Of a DNA stretch of 37,313 bases, positions 32,487 through 37,313 are shown piece by piece (the first letter of the stretch is position 1; every line of letters begins with the position of its first letter). A program made the position numbers and the translations under genes. Origin of the DNA: DATKXO01 sp035528995 (lineage in GTDB: Bacteria; Planctomycetota; Phycisphaerae; UBA1845); NCBI GenBank assembly GCA_035528995.1, contig DATKXO010000090.1, positions 1 to 37,313 on the forward strand, read 5' to 3'. The notes below the pieces were generated by a model, which was not told the DNA's origin, ran no database searches, and saw only the letters and a program-made list of their open reading frames with translations.

Positions 32487-33608
32487 ATGAGCAGGCCGGC
32501 CAAGAAAAACGGGCGCAAGGTACGGGTTCCATTCCGCCGCAACCGGGCTCGCCCGAGGCGGGTCAAGGATTGGATCCGGCAGGTCAGCGACGCCGACCAG
32601 GGACTCGACACGCTCGCTTCCGAGAGCGTGGTCGCCAAAGGCGACCTTTCCCGGCAACGAACGGTCATCGTGCCGAAAGACGGCGCCGAGAGCGCCCCAT
32701 CGCACCGGGGCACGGTGGTGGCCGTTCGCGGCCTGGTCGCCGAAGTGGATGACGGGTCGCGGATCTGGGTCTGCACGCTGCGCCGCGTGCTCAAGACACG
32801 CGTGATTGCCAGGCACCATCCCATCGCCGCCGGTGACCGGGTCGCGTTCACCGTCGAGTCCGATAAGGACGGCGTGACGCGCGAGGGCGTGATCGAGTCG
32901 GTGGCGCCGCGGCACGGGGAGCTGAAGCGTCGCGTGGGTCGCCGCGACCGGACCATCGCGACCAACGTGGATCAGGTGATCATCGTGACCTCGACCGAGA
33001 TGCCGCCGCCCAAGCCGCATCTGATCGACCGGTACCTGCTGGCGACACTGGCCGGCGGCATGCGGCCGGTGATCTGCATGAACAAGATCGACCTGGAGGA
33101 AGGGGCGGAGGTCGGGCGGATCGTTCGGTTGTATGAGTCGCTGGGTTATCCGACGCTGCGGACCTGCGCGATTTCCGGCGCGGGGGTGGACCGTTTTCGC
33201 GAGGTGCTTCGCGACAAGGCCTCGGTGGTGGCCGGTCAGAGCGGGGTGGGCAAGAGCTCGTTGCTCAACATGGTGCAGCCGGGCCTGAAGCTGCGGGTGG
33301 GCGACATCATCGAGCAGACCACCAAGGGCCGACACACGACCAGCACGGCCCAACTTCTGCGGCTCGATTTCGGCGGGTACGTGGTGGACACGCCGGGGGT
33401 GAAGTCGTTCGACGTGGCCTGCGTGCCGCTGGCCGAGATCGAGATGCACTTCGTCGAGTTCAGCGAGCGGCTGGCGAACTGCAGGTTCCCCGACTGCACG
33501 CACATCCACGAGCCGGACTGCGCGATTCAGGCGGCCGTCGAGGCGGGCGACATCGACGCCGGGCGGTACGAGAGCTACGTGCGGATCTTTCAAGAGCGAG
33601 CCGGCTGA
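32487..33608 (+). CDS. rsgA: Ribosome small-subunit biogenesis GTPase RsgA
   Basis: 373 aa. It is a circularly permuted GTPase that helps mature the 30S subunit. An OB-fold (GTVVAVRGLVAEVDDGSRIWVC, about 72-93) precedes the GTPase. The motif order is permuted: NKID (G4, about 198) comes first, then GQSGVGKSSLLN (G1, about 250-261) and DTPGVKSF (G3). A zinc-binding C-terminus (CRFPDCTHIHEPDCAI, about 332-347) completes the family architecture. The first 50 residues are basic (RPAKKNGRKVRVPFRRNRAR), possibly rRNA-binding. It is divergent from rnc, both acting in RNA/ribosome maturation. Confidence 0.95.
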   Translation: MSRPAKKNGRKVRVPFRRNRARPRRVKDWIRQVSDADQGLDTLASESVVAKGDLSRQRTVIVPKDGAESAPSHRGTVVAVRGLVAEVDDGSRIWVCTLRRVLKTRVIARHHPIAAGDRVAFTVESDKDGVTREGVIESVAPRHGELKRRVGRRDRTIATNVDQVIIVTSTEMPPPKPHLIDRYLLATLAGGMRPVICMNKIDLEEGAEVGRIVRLYESLGYPTLRTCAISGAGVDRFREVLRDKASVVAGQSGVGKSSLLNMVQPGLKLRVGDIIEQTTKGRHTTSTAQLLRLDFGGYVVDTPGVKSFDVACVPLAEIEMHFVEFSERLANCRFPDCTHIHEPDCAIQAAVEAGDIDAGRYESYVRIFQERAG

Positions 33609-33625
33609 GGGCTGAGGGGTCGGAG

Positions 33626-33898
33626 CTATCCGTCGAACTCGTTTTTCGGTCGGCCGGAGCGGCGGTACTCGTCTCGCAGGGTGGCGTACTGGCCGGCGGT
33701 CATGTCCTTGATCGAGAAGCCGTCGGGGTCCTGGGCGATCTTGATGAGGAAGGGGACGCACCAGCCGCAACCGGTGCCGGCGCCGAGGCACTCGCTCATG
33801 CGTGAGGTCCGCTGGGGGCGCTCGCGCCGCGCGAAGTTGAGCAGCTTGCGAAGCGAGACCTCGTAGCAGTAGCAGACCTTGTCGTCGGGTTTCATCAC
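33626..33898 (-). CDS. BFD-like [2Fe-2S] ferredoxin domain protein
   Basis: 90 aa with GTG at 33898 or ATG at 33895. Four cysteines have the BFD-like spacing: CYC near the N-terminus and ECLGAGTGCGWCVPFL (about 36-51), which would bind one [2Fe-2S] cluster. BFD-like proteins mobilise iron from bacterioferritin or serve in redox enzymes. The C-terminal 40 residues (SIKDMTAGQYATLRDEYRRS) are an extension not typical of a minimal Bfd. No bacterioferritin gene is near. It is convergent with rsgA (17-bp gap). Confidence 0.8.
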   Translation of the reverse strand: MMKPDDKVCYCYEVSLRKLLNFARRERPQRTSRMSECLGAGTGCGWCVPFLIKIAQDPDGFSIKDMTAGQYATLRDEYRRSGRPKNEFDG

Positions 33899-34451
33899 AC
33901 CGGATCCGTTCTGCCGCCGAACCCTGCGACCATTGTAGACCGGATTGCCCCGGCCGGCGATAACGCGTCTGCGCGGCCCATAGGCCCCGTCGCACAGGAA
34001 ACTTCAAGAGCCGAAGGGCGGTTGCCAGGAATGCTCGCCGGGCAGTCCGGCATCGCTTTGCAACCGGTGGAGGTCATAGCGTGGGTCGAGTGCCGGCGGG
34101 TCCTGCACATCCGTGACAGAGGATGGGGTGGTGCCGGCACGCGTCGGCGGGTGCGACGGAACCGCCCCGGGGGCGGGGTTGACGGCGAGACAGGCAGTTG
34201 GCGATTGAGTCGATCGGCCTGTCTCGGTAGGATGGCTGGTGCCCGGCCAATGGGGAATCTCGTTCCAGAGCGCTTTCACCGGCACTTACCCCTGATGGAG
34301 AAGCGACGACGTCAGGCGGCCGCCGCCGTCGGCGAGCGATTGTCCTTGTGAGCAGGCCCGGCACGAACGCCCTGATGGTGAGGCGGGCGGCCGGTCGAGA
34401 GACTGTGCCGGGGTCCGGAGAACGGAAAGTCACGACGGAAAGCGAGAGCGC
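33899..34451. other. Intergenic region with an inverted repeat
   Basis: 553 bp without a supportable gene. A perfect 10-bp inverted repeat CGAGACAGGC/GCCTGTCTCG (34186-34195 and 34217-34226) flanks a 21-nt loop. It has no T-run. Upstream leader or repeat function cannot be told apart. Confidence 0.5.
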
Positions 34452-35894
34452 ATGTCGTTGAGGAGCGGGGGAAACTTGCCGCGCCGGATCGTCCTGGGGC
34501 TGATGCTGGTGGCCGTGCATTCGTTTCTGCACGGTTGCGGCGACGACGCGGCGCGGGACGCCGAGGCCGTTGACAGTCGACCTGCATCGATACCCGTTGT
34601 CGTCGTGGGCATGGACGGGCTCGACTGGCAGGTCATCCTTCCCATGCTGGCGGAGGGGCGCCTGCCGAACATGGCCGGGCTGATGGAACGAGGTACGTAC
34701 GGCTACCTCGAGTCGCGCAGGCCCACGTTCTCGCCGATCCTCTGGACCTCGATCGCCACGGGCAAGGGGCACCGCAAGCACGGCATCCACCAGTTCGCCC
34801 GGCGCACGCCGGACGGGCGAATCACGCTGTACAACAGCGCCGATCGCACGACCAAGGCGGTGTGGAACATCCTGTCGGACTACGGCAAGCGCGTCTCATG
34901 CGTCGGCTGGTGGATGACCTATCCCGTCGAGGAGATCAACGGGGTCATGGTCGCCCAGACGAACACGCTCGACCAGCTCGACATGCGGGCCGGCAAAAAC
35001 GTCTGGAAGGGCACGCTGCTGCGCGGTGTGCCCGGGCAGGTGTACCCGGTCGAGCGGCAGAACGCGATGATGGCGATTCTGGTGCAGGTCAACATGGACC
35101 TGCCCGCCCTGGTGAGACAGATCTTCGAGGAGTTCCGCTACCCCATGTCGCTGCTGGGGCGGCGGATGTGGAACAACTGTCAGTGGGCCTTTCGGGCGGA
35201 TGCGACGTATCTGCGGATCGCGACGACGCTGGCTCGGGAGCGACCGCTGCCGGACGTGACGCTGCTGTACTTCGGCGGGCCGGACGTCGTCGGGCACCGG
35301 TTCTGGCGGTACAGGGAGCCGGACCTCTACCGGCACCGGCCGACCGATCAGCAGATCGCGAACTTCGGCCACATGATCGAACAGTATTACGCCTACATCG
35401 ACCAGGCGTTGGGGCAGGTGCTGGGGGCGTGCGGGCCGGACGTGCGGTTTTTCGTCGTCTCGGACCACGGCATGCATCCGGTGAACCTGGAGGCCCGGTT
35501 CGATCCCGACGACCCGCCGTCGGACATCGATTCCGGCGGGCACCCGGACGCGCCACCCGGCGTGTTCATCGCGGCCGGCCCGGGCATCCGCGCATCGGTT
35601 GAGGGGAAACGTTCGCAGGATGTGGTTGCGTCGGACCTGGAAACGGTGGGCAGCGTGCTCGACGTGACGCCGACGATTCTGGCGATGATGCGGATTCGCA
35701 TCGGGCAGGACATGGACGGTCTTCCGCTGGTGCAGCTCTTCGAGGAGGAGGTCGAGATCGCCCGGCAGCCGGCGCCGGTTCCGACGCACGACACGGCCGA
35801 GTTCCTGGCCGGCCGCGGCCACCCCGCCCCAACCCATCCGGGCGAACAGGAACGACTGGAACAACTCCGCCGCCTGGGCTATATCGACGAATGA
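34452..35894 (+). CDS. Lipoprotein phosphodiesterase of the alkaline phosphatase superfamily
   Basis: 480 aa. A signal peptide with a lipobox-like FLHGC (Cys near 29) implies lipid anchoring. The superfamily core is present: metal site VVVGMDGLDW (about 50-59), nucleophile Thr in FSPILWTSIATG (about 91-102), YFGGPDVVGHRFW with Asp and His ligands, and VVSDHGMHPVN. This matches type I phosphodiesterase/nucleotide pyrophosphatase proteins, which are metal-dependent (usually two zinc ions). The substrate is not defined. GAGAG precedes the ATG. The C-terminal tail (QERLEQLRRLGYIDE) is a helical end seen in similar proteins. No cotranscribed gene is evident. Confidence 0.88.
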   Translation: MSLRSGGNLPRRIVLGLMLVAVHSFLHGCGDDAARDAEAVDSRPASIPVVVVGMDGLDWQVILPMLAEGRLPNMAGLMERGTYGYLESRRPTFSPILWTSIATGKGHRKHGIHQFARRTPDGRITLYNSADRTTKAVWNILSDYGKRVSCVGWWMTYPVEEINGVMVAQTNTLDQLDMRAGKNVWKGTLLRGVPGQVYPVERQNAMMAILVQVNMDLPALVRQIFEEFRYPMSLLGRRMWNNCQWAFRADATYLRIATTLARERPLPDVTLLYFGGPDVVGHRFWRYREPDLYRHRPTDQQIANFGHMIEQYYAYIDQALGQVLGACGPDVRFFVVSDHGMHPVNLEARFDPDDPPSDIDSGGHPDAPPGVFIAAGPGIRASVEGKRSQDVVASDLETVGSVLDVTPTILAMMRIRIGQDMDGLPLVQLFEEEVEIARQPAPVPTHDTAEFLAGRGHPAPTHPGEQERLEQLRRLGYIDE

Positions 35895-36266
35895 GGGCGG
35901 GCGCCCTGGCGGGAAACCCGGGATGGCCGCGACGCTGGAGCACGGCCGGACTCGGCGTGGGCTGATCGGCTGAGCGGGCACCGCTTTTCGCGTTCGCTAT
36001 TCGCTATTCGCAATTCGCTCTTGGCGATTCCCCGTCCTTTCGTTCGCCCCCGGGAGGCGGCTGACGCCCCGGGCGGCGCGGGACGCCTCAACGGTCCGTC
36101 GATCGAGGAGACCGGCACCCACGCAGGTTTGAGCAGCCGAAGGTCCGCCAAAAAACGGGAATCCATTTGCCTGCGGGCCGGTTGTATTGGACGTTGTAGG
36201 TGCCTACGAGTCAGGTGAATCCCAATCAACGGATCGCGACAGATCCCTGGTCCAAGGAGACTGAAA
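35895..36266. other. Intergenic region with TTCGCTATTCGC repeat
   Basis: 372 bp without a supportable gene. A TTCGCTATTCGCTATTCG run lies at about 35993-36010, followed by CAATTCGCTC. A small hairpin GTAGG-TG-CCTAC is at 36196-36207. AAGGAG at 36254-36259 is the ribosome-binding site of the next gene. No clear promoter was found. Confidence 0.5.
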
Positions 36267-36521
36267 ATGCGCACTCAGGTGAACATGATGCGGCGGACGG
36301 CCGTGATGGTGGTTCTTGCAATAGTGACGGTAGCCCTGGCGGGATGCGACGACGCGCTGCTGGGCGCCTTGGGTGGAGGCGGTCTGGGTGGCTGGGGCGA
36401 CTACTACTACCCGGACTGGGGGCTCTACGACCCGACCCAGGACATCCAGGACGTCATTGACTACCGCTGGGACGTGATGGACTGGTCGAACGATCAGTGG
36501 GACGCTTATATCCGGCAATAG
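36267..36521 (+). CDS. Small aromatic lipoprotein
   Basis: 84 aa. The start has AAGGAG seven bases upstream. Signal peptide with a lipobox LAGC (Cys near 27) gives a short mature lipoprotein of about 58 residues. It is Gly-rich (ALGGGGLGGWGD), then rich in Tyr, Trp and Asp (YYYPDWGLYDPTQDIQD, WDVMDWSNDQWDAYIRQ). No family recognised. The well-formed ribosome-binding site and lipobox make it a likely real gene. A hairpin follows directly at 36533. Confidence 0.75.
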   Translation: MRTQVNMMRRTAVMVVLAIVTVALAGCDDALLGALGGGGLGGWGDYYYPDWGLYDPTQDIQDVIDYRWDVMDWSNDQWDAYIRQ

Positions 36522-36532
36522 GCGGCCAGATG

Positions 36533-36569
36533 GGTGGGTTGCGCCCGCCTTTGGCGGGCTCAACCCACC
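36533..36569. terminator. Long hairpin after the small lipoprotein gene
   Basis: Arms GGTGGGTT-GC-GCCCGCC and GGCGGGC-TC-AACCCACC with loop TTT form an interrupted 8+7-bp stem, 11 bp past the stop codon. There is no U-tract, so it may be a repeat or an mRNA 3' stabiliser rather than a terminator. Confidence 0.5.
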
Positions 36570-36604
36570 TACATTCGCTTGCCTTCCGGGATGGAGAGAG
36601 ACGG

Positions 36605-36683
36605 GCCGCGGATGAACGCTGATGAACGCGGATCAGACCGTTGGTCTGGGGCTTATCCGCGTTCATCCGTGTCAATCCGCGGC
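36605..36683. repeat. 29-bp inverted repeat with a nested hairpin
   Basis: Arms 36605-36633 and 36655-36683 pair at 25 of 29 positions (GATGAACGCGGAT / ATCCGCGTTCATC). The loop contains a perfect CAGACC-GTT-GGTCTG hairpin. The whole unit could form a large cruciform or RNA structure. Confidence 0.88.
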
Positions 36684-36720
36684 TCAAGCCTGTAAACCGC
36701 CTCGACGGACCGGCGAGACC

Positions 36721-36897
36721 CTACGAAGCCTGCTCGGTGAGGGCGGCCTGCAACTCGCGGGCCACGGCGTCGCCGGCGATCTGCCGGGCCAGGGCGATGG
36801 GATCGACACCGACGGCCCGAAGGTTCCCGGCCGACTGCAGCGTATCCAGCGACCGGGGGCCGAGAGACGGGCGCCGATGCTCGTTACGGCTCGACAC
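36721..36897 (-). CDS. Possible small protein overlapping the preceding secreted protein
   Basis: 58 aa from a GTG at 36897, overlapping the stop of the upstream gene by 14 bp. The frame holds SLDTLQSAGNLRAVGVDPIA and then LARQIAGDAVARELQAALTE, a plausible amphipathic helix with protein-like composition. No good ribosome-binding site is seen, so translation would depend on coupling. Function unknown; it could be chance. Confidence 0.3.
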   Translation of the reverse strand: MSSRNEHRRPSLGPRSLDTLQSAGNLRAVGVDPIALARQIAGDAVARELQAALTEQAS

Positions 36898-37313
36898 AGC
36901 CGAGCGTGGCCCACAAACCGGCGTACGGATCACCCTCCCACCAGTACAGGGTCCACGGCGGGACGTACCGCCCGAAGTAGTCCTGCGTCGAACCGATTTC
37001 GGCCGTGCCGCCGATGAACCAGCCGGCATCCTGATGCGAGAACTCGGCCTTCATCCAGACCGTGTCCGGGATCGTTACCGCCGGGTCCAGGACCGTGTGA
37101 AGGTGCACCGGACCCGGTCCGTCCGGCAAGTCGGTCCAGATGAATTCGGTGTCGCCGATCTGGTTGCCGCCGGGCGGCGGCCAACCGGTGTGTAAGCTCA
37201 CCGTAGCGTCGAAGGTCCCCGACCCCACCCCGCCGCCGTAAACGGTAAGATCATAGTAGACCAGTTCGTTGGGGCTGCCGGCAGCCAGAGTCAGGTCATC
37301 AGCAAGGGCCAAT
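36884..37313 (-). CDS. C-terminal part of a secreted or surface protein (cut by the window edge)
   Basis: The frame is open to the right edge, so the N-terminus lies outside; at least 142 residues are visible. It is beta-rich and aromatic: DLTVYGGGVGSGTFDATVSL, GDTEFIWTDLPDGPGPVHLH, AEFSHQDAGWFIGGTAEIG and YFGRYVPPWTLYWWEGDPYAG. This composition fits secreted planctomycete proteins of the kind that end in a beta-sandwich. Only one Cys (LGCVEP) is visible. No family or catalytic motif is recognised. Confidence 0.65.
   Translation of the reverse strand, partial: LALADDLTLAAGSPNELVYYDLTVYGGGVGSGTFDATVSLHTGWPPPGGNQIGDTEFIWTDLPDGPGPVHLHTVLDPAVTIPDTVWMKAEFSHQDAGWFIGGTAEIGSTQDYFGRYVPPWTLYWWEGDPYAGLWATLGCVEP

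Noticed and set aside
35879..36274. Minus-strand frame after the phosphodiesterase gene
   Set aside because: It mostly translates the TTCGCTATTCGC repeat and has no ribosome-binding site.

Overview
The window is G+C-rich and gene-dense. It looks like a Planctomycetota chromosome, probably an uncultured Phycisphaerae-like lineage. This is inferred from the gene content: a secreted multiheme cytochrome with dockerin-like and fibronectin modules, two tandem membrane Ser/Thr kinases with an FHA protein and an ECF sigma factor, a receiver-PP2C phosphatase, a DUF1579 protein, and many short palindromic repeats. No 16S gene or ribosomal protein is present to confirm it.

Layout. 1-3.3 kb: secreted six-heme cytochrome. 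3.3-5.8 kb: recQ and a DUF6398 gene (minus). 5.8-6.6 kb: non-coding, with a 42-bp tandem repeat. 6.6-9.5 kb: a large HEAT-like helical protein of less biased composition (minus). 9.72-9.93 kb: an isolated class II tRNA gene with isoleucine anticodon GAT, its own promoter and a strong 3' hairpin. 10.4-11.0 kb: mobA. 11.0-18.7 kb: imuA, imuB and dnaE2 on plus, interrupted by a mazF toxin and an unusually large presumed antitoxin on minus. 18.6-22.0 kb: receiver-PP2C phosphatase, DUF192 lipoprotein and gatB (minus). 22.2-30.3 kb: five co-directional minus genes (FHA protein, kinase-RDD, kinase-multi-TM, four-TM protein, ECF sigma). 30.7-33.9 kb: DUF1579 protein, rnc, rsgA and a BFD-like ferredoxin. 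34.4-37.3 kb: lipoprotein phosphodiesterase, small aromatic lipoprotein, repeats, and the end of a secreted protein cut by the window edge.

The most interesting part is the mutagenic translesion cassette. ImuA, ImuB and DnaE2 normally act together. Here imuB and dnaE2 both carry several in-frame insertions of low-complexity or palindromic repeat DNA, and one repeat family is also found in the intergenic DNA. The toxin-antitoxin pair sits between imuB and dnaE2, and its promoter shares -35 DNA with a candidate dnaE2 promoter, so the two may compete. The imuA promoter has a pair of 10-bp direct repeats over its -10 region that could be an operator.

The second interesting unit is the kinase-FHA-sigma operon, a likely phospho-signalling route to transcription. 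The third is the class II tRNA with anticodon GAU, next to the HEAT-like gene. Promoters that can be read directly are close to TTGACA-N17-TACAAT, so a standard housekeeping sigma seems to be used.
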